17,895 nt of DNA, taken from positions 1-17,895 of the forward strand of contig DKER01000098.1 of NCBI GenBank assembly GCA_002452555.1, in the 5' to 3' direction. The translations under genes were made by a program, and so were the position numbers. The notes under the pieces were generated by a model, which worked only from the letters and a program-made list of their open reading frames with translations, made no database searches and had not been told where the DNA came from. This DNA comes from Fidelibacterota bacterium UBA6817. Lineage in GTDB: Bacteria > Fidelibacterota > Fidelibacteria > Fidelibacterales > Fidelibacteraceae. Position 1 is the stretch's first letter. Every line of letters begins with the position of its first letter. This document shows positions 6,696-14,727 of this stretch, in pieces.

Positions 6696-8861
6696 ATGAC
6701 GTTGATCCTGACAGACCCTGATCCTTCAAAATTTCCCAAGAAATTTTCTGCTCTGTTGGATGCTGTCAGAAAGTATAACGATAATATTGATAATGATATC
6801 CCCCTTCTCTGGAAAGCATTTCAGTTTTCCCATAACGCCCATATGGGCCAATTTCGCAGATCGGGCGAACCTTATTTTGAGCATGTGTATCAAACGACGA
6901 TGATCCTGACCGATTTGTCCATGGATACAATTACACTGTGTGCAGGATTGCTGCATGATGTTGTGGAAGATACCCTCGTTTCTGAAGAGATCATTGCGGA
7001 AGAATTTCCGTCTACAGTCGCTTTTCTGGTGAAAGGCGTGACAAAAATCGGGGGAATTAAATTCAACAGTGAACAGGAACAGCAGGCCGAGAATTTTAGA
7101 AAAATGCTTCTTGGCGTGGCTGAAGATATTCGTGTGTTGATTATCAAATTTGCCGATCGTCTTCACAACATGCGCACGCTGGGATCCCTTCCTTTGGTCA
7201 AACAAAGACGCATTGCCATTGAAACACGGGATGTTTATGCTCCTCTGGCTCATCGACTGGGAATGTACCGTTTGAAAATGGAGATGGAGGATCTAGCCCT
7301 CAAATATCTCGAACCTAGAATTTTTTCTGCCCTTGAAAAAAAAGTCAGTGCAAAACGGGAAGAACTTGAAGAGTATATTAGAAATTTCACGACCGTTATT
7401 GATAAAAAACTAAGAGAAAACGGTATTGAAGCCGTTATATTCGGCCGATTAAAACATTTCTATTCGATCTATAATAAAATGAAAAGGCAGAACAAGCCTT
7501 TTGAAGAGATATATGATGTTCTGGCAATCCGTGTGATTGTGAATACGGTCGGTGAATGTTACGGTGCTCTTGGTTTGATTCATGAGCTTTACAAACCCCT
7601 TCCCCATCGGTTCAGAGATTTTATTGCCAATGCCAAAATGAACGGATATCAGTCTGTCCATTCAACCGTGATGGTAGACAGCAAGCCGATTGAGGTACAG
7701 ATCCGAACTCATGAAATGCATAAAACGGCTGAAGTGGGAATTGCTGCCCACTGGAAATACAAGGAATCCAAAGATCGGGACAGCCTGGACAAATATATAC
7801 AGTGGTTAAGAGATCTTGTCGACATGCTTAAATCGGATTCATCCAATGAAGACGATTTCATGGAGACTTTGAAAATCGACCTTTTCAAAGATGAAATATT
7901 TGTTTTCACCCCCAAGGGCGATTTGATAACGCTCCCCAAAGGAGCCACAACCCTTGATTTTGCCTTTGCTGTTCATACGGAAGTTGGATTGCATTGTATC
8001 GGCGCAAAAGTTAATTCAAAAATCGTTCCATTGAATACTGAACTCACCAGCGGAGACCAGGTAGAAATCATCACATCAGCCAACCACAGTCCCAGCTACA
8101 ACTGGTTGAAATATGTCCAAACCAGTAAGGCAAAGTCAAGAATCAGAAAATGGCTCCAGCGGAATGAGTTTGAACAAAGCGTGAAACTGGGTGAGGAAAT
8201 TCTTGAGAAAGGGCTCCGGCGATTAAAAAAAGCGGATAAGATCAAGGAAGTAAGGGAACGATATGAGGAAATGGGTTTCCAAACGCTTGATCTCTTCCAT
8301 CAGTCTCTGGGGAAAGGGGATCTGACTCTCCGTGAAGTAGTCAATACTCTTTTGGATGAAACAGAAAAAACGGAAGAAAGCGATTCCACATTTGAAAAAA
8401 TTCTCAGGCCGTTTACCCGAACAACTCAGGGTGTATCCATACAAGGGCTGGATAATGTGATGGTTCAGTTCGCCCGGTGCTGTAATCCAATACCGGGTGA
8501 TGATATTGTAGGATTTATTACACGGGGGAGAGGCATAACGGTTCATCGCAGCAATTGTAAAAATATCCCAAAAATTGAATCAGATCAGGATCGGCTGATT
8601 GATGTGACTTGGGATATTAAAAGCGGAAGAACGTTCATAACCCGCATGACTATTATTTGTGAAGACAGGAAAAATATGATGTATGATATTGTTGCAGTTA
8701 TTCGTGAAATGAATACCAACATGTTATCGGTGAATTTTGATGTGGAAGGAAAACTGGCGCGGGGACAGGTTGCCATCCTTGTGGAGAATGTCCGCCATGC
8801 TGACAGGATTATAACAAAAATCAAAAAAATACCGGGAATTTTATCGGTTGAGCGTGCATAG
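6696..8861 (+). CDS. rel: Bifunctional (p)ppGpp synthetase/hydrolase, Rel/SpoT type
   Basis: This 721-residue enzyme makes and degrades the alarmone (p)ppGpp in the stringent response. The HD hydrolase domain is intact: His63 (YFEHV), His87-Asp88 (LLHDVVEDT) and Asp154 (FADRLHNMR). The synthetase domain has GRLKHFYSIYNKMKRQ (250-265), DVLAIRVIV, NGYQSVHSTV (316-325) and IEVQIRT. TGS follows (about 399-460), then a conserved-cysteine segment with CCNPIPGDDIVGFITRGRGI (595-614) and a C-terminal ACT domain (about 645-721). The motif that is RxKD in bifunctional Rel and ExDD in RelA reads RFRD here (305-308), still basic. With the full HD set this favours two activities. The frame extends upstream to 6648 inside dnaB. 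ATG 6696, one base after the dnaB stop, fits the family better. Confidence 0.95.
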   Translation: MTLILTDPDPSKFPKKFSALLDAVRKYNDNIDNDIPLLWKAFQFSHNAHMGQFRRSGEPYFEHVYQTTMILTDLSMDTITLCAGLLHDVVEDTLVSEEIIAEEFPSTVAFLVKGVTKIGGIKFNSEQEQQAENFRKMLLGVAEDIRVLIIKFADRLHNMRTLGSLPLVKQRRIAIETRDVYAPLAHRLGMYRLKMEMEDLALKYLEPRIFSALEKKVSAKREELEEYIRNFTTVIDKKLRENGIEAVIFGRLKHFYSIYNKMKRQNKPFEEIYDVLAIRVIVNTVGECYGALGLIHELYKPLPHRFRDFIANAKMNGYQSVHSTVMVDSKPIEVQIRTHEMHKTAEVGIAAHWKYKESKDRDSLDKYIQWLRDLVDMLKSDSSNEDDFMETLKIDLFKDEIFVFTPKGDLITLPKGATTLDFAFAVHTEVGLHCIGAKVNSKIVPLNTELTSGDQVEIITSANHSPSYNWLKYVQTSKAKSRIRKWLQRNEFEQSVKLGEEILEKGLRRLKKADKIKEVRERYEEMGFQTLDLFHQSLGKGDLTLREVVNTLLDETEKTEESDSTFEKILRPFTRTTQGVSIQGLDNVMVQFARCCNPIPGDDIVGFITRGRGITVHRSNCKNIPKIESDQDRLIDVTWDIKSGRTFITRMTIICEDRKNMMYDIVAVIREMNTNMLSVNFDVEGKLARGQVAILVENVRHADRIITKIKKIPGILSVERA

Positions 8862-8870
8862 GAAAATAAT

Positions 8871-9194
8871 ATGACAGAAATTACGTACACAAAGAAGGAC
8901 GTGGCAGGCAAACTTCAGAACAAATTGGATACCACGTTGTATGCAGCGGAAGATATGGTGGACCATCTCTTTTCTGTTCTCAGGGATATGCTGATGAATG
9001 ACAACGCCGAAAAAGTGCGGATTGAAATCCGGAATTTTGGTGTATTTGAAGTGAAACCCACACAGGCAAAGCCGTCGGCAAGAAACCCAAAGACCAATGA
9101 GATTGTTCATGTCCCGGCCAGAAAGAAAACGCATTTTAAACCCGGAAAAATTCTCAGAGATTATTTAAAAGCCCCTCAGGATGTCCATGAGTAG
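8871..9194 (+). CDS. HU/IHF family DNA-binding protein
   Basis: This 107-residue histone-like protein bends DNA as a dimer in the nucleoid. The N-terminal helical part (about 5-45) starts TYTKKDVAGKLQNKL. The beta-arm region is typical: IEIRNFGVFEVKP, then ARNPKTNE (70-77), the R-N-P tip that inserts into the minor groove, and KKTHFKPGKILRD at the C-terminal end. It is longer than HU (about 90), and the I-R-N-F-G-V-F pattern is as much IHF-like as HU-like, so no symbol is given. An AGGA ribosome-binding site precedes the ATG. The 3' end overlaps ruvX. It sits among DNA-metabolism genes (dnaB before, ruvX after), although it could act genome-wide. Confidence 0.92.
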   Translation: MTEITYTKKDVAGKLQNKLDTTLYAAEDMVDHLFSVLRDMLMNDNAEKVRIEIRNFGVFEVKPTQAKPSARNPKTNEIVHVPARKKTHFKPGKILRDYLKAPQDVHE

Positions 9195-9606
9195 AATATT
9201 AGCCATCGATTTTGGTGAAAAACGGATTGGGTTAGCCGTGTCTGATCCTCTGAATCTGCTTGCAACCCCTCTTGATACCCTTACGTATGATGATGATAAA
9301 CATATGATTAATCATATTGTTGGTCTTGTCAAATCTTGCAATGTATCCCGTATTGTTGTCGGGTATCCGATTGGTCTGAAACGGCAGAAAACGATACAGA
9401 CTAAAAAAGTGGATGATTTTATTGCTCGTCTCAAATCTGTCGTTTCCACTCAGATTATACCGTGGGATGAGCGGTTTACCAGTTCGGAAGCTGAAAGCAT
9501 TCTCCGCCAGAAAGGAGTAAAACCATCTGAAAACAAACAACTTATTGATCAGATGGCAGCTCGGATTATCCTTCAGGAATATCTTGATTACGGAGTGAAG
9601 CGATGA
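9187..9606 (+). CDS. ruvX: RuvX/YqgF family Holliday junction resolvase-like nuclease
   Basis: This protein of about 139 residues has the RNase H-like YqgF fold. It opens with ILAIDFGEKRIGLAVSD, carrying the first catalytic Asp, then has IVVGYPIGL, the IPWDERFTSSEAE segment, and an acidic C-terminal IDQMAARIILQEYLD. Family members are implicated in 16S rRNA 5' end maturation and resemble Holliday-junction resolvases; which role holds here is unknown. An in-frame ATG at 9181 is possible, but ATG 9187 has CAGG six bases upstream and gives the family-like N-terminus M-S-R-I-L-A-I-D. It overlaps the HU-like gene by 8 bases and lnt by ATGA, so translation is probably coupled. Confidence 0.92.
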   Translation: MSRILAIDFGEKRIGLAVSDPLNLLATPLDTLTYDDDKHMINHIVGLVKSCNVSRIVVGYPIGLKRQKTIQTKKVDDFIARLKSVVSTQIIPWDERFTSSEAESILRQKGVKPSENKQLIDQMAARIILQEYLDYGVKR

Positions 9607-11138
9607 AAATATCCCGGAAATATTTGTTTTATATTCTTACGTCATCCCTTTGTATGACCCTGACATTCTCACCGGTCAACGCATGGTATTTGGGCTTTAT
9701 CGGCCTGATTCCACTGATTCATGTTTTGTACAGCCGCACAGACAAGAGCTTTTTTATAGGGTATATTTTTGGTTTTTTTTATTCTTTGGCACTGGTCCAT
9801 TGGCTTGCCTTCAACAGCGGTGCACAGGTTTGGCTTGTTACTCTCTCAGCAATTGCCGCCGCAGCTTTTGTTGCTTTGAACTACGGATTTATTGCCTGGT
9901 TGAGTGTCGGCATAATGAAACGGGACAGGGTATTGGGACTGATTGCTTTCCCATTTATCTGGACGTCGGTTGAATTTATCCGGTCCTATGGCGTTTTAGG
10001 ATTCCAATGGGTTCTAGCAGCCAACGGACAGACCGGAAATCTGGCATTTATTCAACTGGCAGATATGGGGGGACCCTATTTGATCTCTTTCCTTCTGGTC
10101 AGCATCAATACGCTTTTGTTTTCTCTGATAAGACAAATTCCGCAACATCAATTTAACCGTATCCTTTTATGGATCTTGTTTGCTCTGTTTCTGGTGATCC
10201 CGTACGGTTACGGGATTTTCCGTCTTTCCCAACCGGTTGACGGAGATAAATCATTTGTTTTCAGGATCATACAGCCTGATTTTAATTCTCATGAAAAATG
10301 GGACAGAGAACGGCGAACCGACGTGTTCAATGTGATGGATGAACTCAGCAGGGCTCACGGTATTGATACGGTTGATATGATCATCTGGCCGGAAAGTGCA
10401 ACCCCCGTTTATATAAGAACTCAGATTAAATACAGAAAAATTCTTGAGGATCTAACTCATGAAACCGGAAAAGTTCTCATTTCAGGCGTACCGGACTATT
10501 TTATAAAAGATAATAATATTAATGTAACCAACAGTCTGTTTGTTTTCGAACCGGGTGAAGGAATTACGTCGAAATACAATAAACAAATATTGGTTCCCTT
10601 TGGTGAATATATCCCGTTCAGCAGTGTCTTTCCCGTATTGTCACGATTAAATCTGGGCCAGGGTAACTTTACACCCGGCAAAAATGAACCGCTTCTTCAT
10701 ATCCATTCGTTAGACCTAATGCTTGCCCCAATGATTTGTTATGAATCTGTTTTCTCATCCGCTTCCATAAATAAAATCAGACAAGGGGGAGCATATCATA
10801 TCCTAGTCACTAATGATTCATGGTTTGGCGACTCATGGGGACCATACCAGCATGCTTCCCAATCAGTTTTCAGAGCTGTTGAAACCCGAAGACCGGTTCT
10901 GCGAAGCGCCAATACAGGTATTTCTATGGTCATCAATTCCAAAGGACAGATATTGAATGAGATTCCCCTGGATACCCGTGGTTTTATGGATGTTGCTGTT
11001 CCGGTCGTCGAACATATAAGTTGGTATGTCCGAATTGGTAATGCATTTGCTCTTGTTGTTTTGGGAGCAGCGATTGGGATGTTCATGACGCCGTTTTGGC
11101 CCGTAAAGGCCGGGGACAAACATGAAAAACAGGAATAA
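9603..11138 (+). CDS. lnt: Apolipoprotein N-acyltransferase
   Basis: This 511-residue inner-membrane enzyme adds the third acyl chain to the N-terminal cysteine of lipoproteins. The N-terminal part (about 7-205) has several hydrophobic helices, with WTSVEFIRSYGVLGFQW as a recognisable family segment. The periplasmic nitrilase-like domain (about 218-470) carries the triad Glu264 (IWPESATP), Lys327 (KYNKQILVPFGEYIP) and Cys379 (MICYES), plus Glu335 and Glu381 at the accessory positions. NDSWFGDSWGPYQHASQ forms the usual loop near 404-420. A final transmembrane helix lies at about 477-496. Length equals E. coli Lnt (512). It implies diacylglyceryl lipoproteins in a double-membrane cell. It overlaps ruvX by four bases and the next gene by 17. 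Confidence 0.96.
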   Translation: MKISRKYLFYILTSSLCMTLTFSPVNAWYLGFIGLIPLIHVLYSRTDKSFFIGYIFGFFYSLALVHWLAFNSGAQVWLVTLSAIAAAAFVALNYGFIAWLSVGIMKRDRVLGLIAFPFIWTSVEFIRSYGVLGFQWVLAANGQTGNLAFIQLADMGGPYLISFLLVSINTLLFSLIRQIPQHQFNRILLWILFALFLVIPYGYGIFRLSQPVDGDKSFVFRIIQPDFNSHEKWDRERRTDVFNVMDELSRAHGIDTVDMIIWPESATPVYIRTQIKYRKILEDLTHETGKVLISGVPDYFIKDNNINVTNSLFVFEPGEGITSKYNKQILVPFGEYIPFSSVFPVLSRLNLGQGNFTPGKNEPLLHIHSLDLMLAPMICYESVFSSASINKIRQGGAYHILVTNDSWFGDSWGPYQHASQSVFRAVETRRPVLRSANTGISMVINSKGQILNEIPLDTRGFMDVAVPVVEHISWYVRIGNAFALVVLGAAIGMFMTPFWPVKAGDKHEKQE

Positions 11139-11508
11139 AACCTTTGTGGCACTCCTGATTGTTATTGTCCCTCTTTTCGCTGATAAGAATGATACTGAAG
11201 CCGTTTTTTTTTCACCGGATACACCCTATGCGGATAAAATATATCAGATCCTGGAGAAATCACAATATCGAATGGTTGAGGATTCGGCTTTGGCAGTCTG
11301 GAGCGGCTCTCTCCTCATGACAGATCTGAAAGATTCTCTTCGATATGAAGTTGTTCTTGAAAAAGAATCCGGTTTTAAAATCATTGCGGGAGAATTTTAT
11401 CTGAAACCGGTGGATAAAACTGTCGTTATAAAGCAGTTGAAAGATTTTTCATTATGGTTTGCAGTGACAAATCTTTTGATGATATTACTTTTTTATGTTC
11501 GATTCTAA
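11122..11508 (+). CDS. Hypothetical exported, membrane-anchored protein
   Basis: I do not recognise this 128-residue protein. It has an N-terminal hydrophobic signal-like stretch (about 7-19) after a K-N-R-N-K positive start, a hydrophilic middle of roughly 85 residues with alternating acidic and aromatic residues, and a C-terminal hydrophobic helix (about 109-127) ending VRF. It is therefore probably anchored in the inner membrane with its middle part in the periplasm. It starts inside the end of lnt (17-base overlap) and is followed 15 bases later by another exported protein, so an envelope role is likely. No catalytic motif or cysteine is visible. The open frame, operon position and topology make it a real gene, but its function is unknown. 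Confidence 0.7.
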   Translation: MKNRNKTFVALLIVIVPLFADKNDTEAVFFSPDTPYADKIYQILEKSQYRMVEDSALAVWSGSLLMTDLKDSLRYEVVLEKESGFKIIAGEFYLKPVDKTVVIKQLKDFSLWFAVTNLLMILLFYVRF

Positions 11509-11514
11509 ACTAAT

Positions 11515-11519
11515 GAGGA
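11515..11519 (+). promoter_or_regulatory. Ribosome-binding site for a TTG start
   Basis: GAGGA lies 4 bases before the TTG at 11524. It supports this rare start, which yields a complete signal peptide beginning M-K-K-I-I-Q. The next in-frame ATG (11554) would remove most of that signal peptide. Confidence 0.7.
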
Positions 11520-11523
11520 TTCC

Positions 11524-12126
11524 TTGAAAAAAATAATTCAAACAGCTTTCTGCATGGTGTTAACGGTGAGTGTTTTAACGGCTGAACCCGTCTCCAAAAG
11601 CAAAGCGATTTTTAAAAGTGCCATTCTGCCGGGATGGGGTGAACGCTCGATTGGAGCCCGGGGTGCAGGCCGTTTGTTTTTTGCTGCAGAAGCCTCTTTA
11701 TGGATATCCTATGCCGGTCTGTCTGTTTATAAGGATATTCAAAACGATGACATGATCAGTTTTGCCAAAGCGCACTCCGGAGCATCCTCCTTTTACGGAA
11801 GCTCACAATACTGGGTGGATATGGGGAGTTTCCTCTCATGGAATGATCACAAAGAAGAAATGCTTCAATACAGAACACCTGACAAGATATATCCTGAAAA
11901 AAATGCATGGAATTGGGATACTGTGGAAAATGCAAACACATTTAGGAATATCCGGATTGCAAAAGATAAAAGCGAACAGCGCATGACGTTTATTCTGGGC
12001 GGACTTGTAATGAATCGAATGATCAGTATGCTGAACATCATGTATCAAACTCGAAACCCGGTTGAAAGTGATCTGATTATTACTCCATTATCATCACAAA
12101 TTCGACTGTCAATACCTATTAACTGA
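11524..12126 (+). CDS. Exported DUF5683-like protein
   Basis: This 200-residue protein begins at a TTG with a good ribosome-binding site. It has a classic signal peptide (MKKIIQTAFCMVLTVSVLTA, cleavage likely near residue 20). The stretch KSAILPGWGERSIGARGAGRLFFAAEASLW (about 31-60) recalls the DUF5683-type pattern A-x-L-P-G-x-G-Q, then a small-residue turn and a hydrophobic segment. The middle is rich in Trp, Tyr and Ser, and the C-terminal half has another hydrophobic stretch (about 152-172) and ends in alternating beta-like residues (IRLSIPIN). It is probably envelope-associated, possibly in the outer membrane. Its stop overlaps the next start (TGATG). The domain match is by eye and partial, and no molecular role is known to me. 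Confidence 0.65.
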   Translation: MKKIIQTAFCMVLTVSVLTAEPVSKSKAIFKSAILPGWGERSIGARGAGRLFFAAEASLWISYAGLSVYKDIQNDDMISFAKAHSGASSFYGSSQYWVDMGSFLSWNDHKEEMLQYRTPDKIYPEKNAWNWDTVENANTFRNIRIAKDKSEQRMTFILGGLVMNRMISMLNIMYQTRNPVESDLIITPLSSQIRLSIPIN

Positions 12127-12779
12127 TGGAAATGATGCAGCGGTTAAACTATTTTCTACTGACATTTTTTCTGTTTCTAATGGTTTTGGTCTGGTTTCCA
12201 GGTTTTTTATTTCAGGCCATTCTTGCTGCCGTTCTCATAATTATTGCCCTGATTCTTCCTGAAAAAAAGAAAACATTCCGGTTCCTGTTCTATATGTCAC
12301 CCTTTATTCTCATTACCCTCCTGATTCATCTGTTCGTGCGAATCGGTTCAGACGATTACTGGGGGAGTTTTTCAACGCCTGATCTTTGGTATAAGGCGGG
12401 ATATTTTACCATCAGGAATATGAATGTTCTGTTGATTGTTTCATTGTTCATGAGAAGCCGTCCCATTTTTGACGTGAATAAAATTTCCCAAATGCTGCAA
12501 AACAGATTGATCAGGTACCCGGAAAAACAACACTTTTTTACAGCAGGCTTATTTATCGGGATACAATATTTTCGTGTTATTCAAGAAGAATATCAGTCTC
12601 TTCTTCAGGTCCACCGAATATTAGGCGTAAAACACGAAAATGGCCCCCTCCGGATTGCAAAATATTACGCATCCCTGATTATCCCTTTGTTTATCGGTTC
12701 TTTAGAACGAGCGGATCAGCTCTCTGTTGCACTGACTACCCGGGGTTTTGGAACTGACAGAGGAGACGGAAATGGTTGA
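12126..12779 (+). CDS. EcfT/CbiQ-like transmembrane protein
   Basis: This 217-residue protein has hydrophobic helices at about 7-24, 27-44, 51-73, 97-110 and 180-192. Its C-terminal SLERADQLSVALTTRGFG matches the second coupling motif of ECF-transporter T subunits (S-L-x-R-A-x-x-L-A-x-A-M-x-A-R-G-F). The first coupling motif, A-x-R-A-R-G in good EcfT proteins, is degenerate (VHRILGV, 162-168), with Leu at the Arg position. The protein is shorter than the usual 250-270. No ATPase (EcfA) or substrate-binding S subunit is in the window. It overlaps truA, recalling the Firmicutes ecfA1-ecfA2-ecfT-truA order. It may still couple to ATPases encoded elsewhere, or be a diverged membrane protein that no longer transports vitamins or metals. 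Confidence 0.75.
   Translation: MEMMQRLNYFLLTFFLFLMVLVWFPGFLFQAILAAVLIIIALILPEKKKTFRFLFYMSPFILITLLIHLFVRIGSDDYWGSFSTPDLWYKAGYFTIRNMNVLLIVSLFMRSRPIFDVNKISQMLQNRLIRYPEKQHFFTAGLFIGIQYFRVIQEEYQSLLQVHRILGVKHENGPLRIAKYYASLIIPLFIGSLERADQLSVALTTRGFGTDRGDGNG
12761..12765 (+). promoter_or_regulatory. Ribosome-binding site fixing the truA start
   Basis: AGGAG lies 6 bases before the ATG at 12772. The longer in-frame alternative, TTG at 12748, has no such site and adds eight residues not expected in TruA. Confidence 0.75.
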
Positions 12780-13548
12780 TGTCCGTCGCATTGCTTTCCG
12801 GTTGGAATATGAGGGAACACACTATTGCGGTTTTCAGCTGCAGAATGACCAGCCGACCATACAAAAGTTGACGGAAAATGCATTCTATTCGCTGTATAAA
12901 GAAAATATCCGCGTAGCAGCAAGCGGCAGAACGGATTCCGGGGTGCATGCAAAAGGACAGATCGTCCATGCAGATGTTCCCAGGAACCTTCCGGCAGAAA
13001 ATGTTGCCAAAGCCCTGAATTCCTACCTTCCCAAGGATATCAGAGTGACTGCCCTGGCTTATGTCAAGGATGATTTCCATGCCCGTTTTGATGCTGTTTC
13101 ACGTTTGTATCTGTATACAATTTTCAGAGGCATTACTGCCCTTGAAAAATCGTATGTATGGCAGATCTATCAAAAAATTGAAACAGATGTCATGATTGAC
13201 TGCGCTTCGTATATCATTGGTGAACATGATTTTACATCCTTTTGTCTGAGCCAGACAGAAACAGAGAACAAGATTTGCCGGATTACGCGGGCTGAATGGA
13301 TTGAGGACGGATCGAAATTATATTTTTACATCGAAGCGGACCGGTTTTTACATTCCATGGTCAGGGCACTCGTTGGAACGATGGTTGATGCAGGAAAAAG
13401 CCGGTATACTTTTAAGGATTTTAAAGATATTTTATCTAAGCACGAGCACGGGTCGGGTGCTTTTACAGCCCCGCCTAACGGATTAGTTCTTGAGGAAGTC
13501 AAATATAATCCGCAGATTATATGGCAATGGACAGGAGATTCTGTATGA
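12772..13548 (+). CDS. truA: tRNA pseudouridine(38-40) synthase
   Basis: This 258-residue enzyme isomerises uridines at positions 38-40 of the tRNA anticodon stem. It starts RIAFRLEYEGTHYCGFQLQ, which is the family opening (L-x-Y-D/E-G-T-x-Y-x-G-F/W-Q). The catalytic Asp55 lies in SGRTDSGVHAKGQ. Later conserved segments are FHARFDAVSRLYLYTI, EHDFTSFC and the C-terminal FLHSMVRALVGTMVDAG. Length matches bacterial TruA (about 245-270). It overlaps the EcfT-like gene by 8 bases and the protease gene by ATGA. The C-terminal FTAPPNGLVLEEVKY is also typical. No missing residue was noted. Confidence 0.95.
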   Translation: MVDVRRIAFRLEYEGTHYCGFQLQNDQPTIQKLTENAFYSLYKENIRVAASGRTDSGVHAKGQIVHADVPRNLPAENVAKALNSYLPKDIRVTALAYVKDDFHARFDAVSRLYLYTIFRGITALEKSYVWQIYQKIETDVMIDCASYIIGEHDFTSFCLSQTETENKICRITRAEWIEDGSKLYFYIEADRFLHSMVRALVGTMVDAGKSRYTFKDFKDILSKHEHGSGAFTAPPNGLVLEEVKYNPQIIWQWTGDSV

Positions 13549-14693
13549 ACCGGACAGCATTCAAAATTGTAATTGGCCTGTTGTGTTATACAGGAATTTA
13601 TGCCCAGTATATCGGTCCGCAACTACCGGAAAAGCTTAATGAACAGATAACGGAAAGCCGTCAGAATGCCATTACAACAGCCATTGAAAAATGTGCACCC
13701 GCTGTAGTGGGAATCCATGTTACGGAAATCAGATCTGTCTCTCCCGGGGTTGTTTACAATGACCCTCTTTGGGATCTCCTCTTTCCCGGCCAGCGCTACA
13801 GAAAAGAAGTTAAAAGCATGGGTAGCGGCGTTATAATCAGTCCGGACGGCTATATTGTTACAAATGCTCATGTTGTCGGGAAAAATGCCATTAACGTTGT
13901 CGTTACTCTCAGTGGCGGGTCTTCTTACAATGCAGACGTTGTGGGGGTTGATGACCTGACCGATATTTCTTTGCTGAAAATCGATGAAACAAATCTTCCG
14001 TATATTGTATCGGGAAATAGCGATGATATCATTATCGGTGAATGGGCAGTTGCCATAGGAAATCCATTCGGATTATTTGATGTCAGCAATCAGCCTACGG
14101 CCACGATCGGTATTATCAGTTCAAAAAATGTCAATTTTGGTGAACAGCAGGGAGGCAGGGTTTACCAGGAGATGATTCAGACTGATGCCAGTATAAATTC
14201 CGGAAACAGCGGGGGAGCACTGGTCAATGTCCTCGGTGAAATGATCGGGATCAACACATTTATATTTACGGGCAACAATCAGGTGTCCGGTTCCGTAGGC
14301 GTGGGTTTTGCCATTCCGGTGAACCGGGTCAAGACGGTAGTCGATGAACTGATCAGAAGCGGATATGTAGAAAGAGGTTTTGAAACGGGATTGAGTATTC
14401 AGACACTTGACCGCTATATTTCCGCATATCTGAATCTGCCCTTTCAGAAAGGCGTAATTGTTACGGATGTTCAAAAAGGAAGTTCTGCCGATAAAGCCGG
14501 GCTGAAAGTTGGAGATATCATTTTAAAAGCAAATAACAATACGGTGACGAATGCCCGTGATATTTACAGGGTTATCAATGAAGGATATCTGAAAGCCGGT
14601 GATACCATAAACTTTGAAATTTGGCGTAATAAAAAAACATATGAAAAAATTCTGACGCTTGCTGCCCCCTCAGGCAAGAGCGGCAGCCGATAA
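13545..14693 (+). CDS. HtrA/Deg family periplasmic serine protease with one PDZ domain
   Basis: This protein of about 382 residues degrades or senses misfolded envelope proteins. The signal peptide is residues 1-20 (hydrophobic core followed by YAQ), then a helical segment. The trypsin-like domain has His109 (IVTNAHVV), Asp140 (DDLTDISLLKI) and Ser222 (ASINSGNSGGALVN). The GVGFAIPVNRVK segment (about 257) closes the protease domain. A single PDZ domain follows (about 285-370), with KGVIVTDVQKGSSADKAGLKVGDIIL. One PDZ domain makes it DegS-like in layout, but the N-terminal segment looks cleavable. The frame extends to 13521, but ATG 13545, with AGGAG at 13533-13537, gives the complete signal peptide and overlaps the truA stop by ATGA. 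I give no specific symbol. Confidence 0.93.
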   Translation: MNRTAFKIVIGLLCYTGIYAQYIGPQLPEKLNEQITESRQNAITTAIEKCAPAVVGIHVTEIRSVSPGVVYNDPLWDLLFPGQRYRKEVKSMGSGVIISPDGYIVTNAHVVGKNAINVVVTLSGGSSYNADVVGVDDLTDISLLKIDETNLPYIVSGNSDDIIIGEWAVAIGNPFGLFDVSNQPTATIGIISSKNVNFGEQQGGRVYQEMIQTDASINSGNSGGALVNVLGEMIGINTFIFTGNNQVSGSVGVGFAIPVNRVKTVVDELIRSGYVERGFETGLSIQTLDRYISAYLNLPFQKGVIVTDVQKGSSADKAGLKVGDIILKANNNTVTNARDIYRVINEGYLKAGDTINFEIWRNKKTYEKILTLAAPSGKSGSR

Positions 14694-14727
14694 CCGGTCT
14701 CGCTAATCAAATAAAGGGAAAAAGGTA

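Noticed and set aside
6726..7253. 175-codon open frame on the minus strand opposite rel
   Set aside because: It lies wholly opposite the HD domain coding region of a clear rel gene, has no recognisable family, and its composition is explained as a shadow of the plus-strand codons.
14658..14692. Inverted repeat GCTGCC...GGCAGC at the 3' end of the protease gene as a terminator
   Set aside because: The stem is short with a long loop, lies within the coding sequence and has no following T-run.
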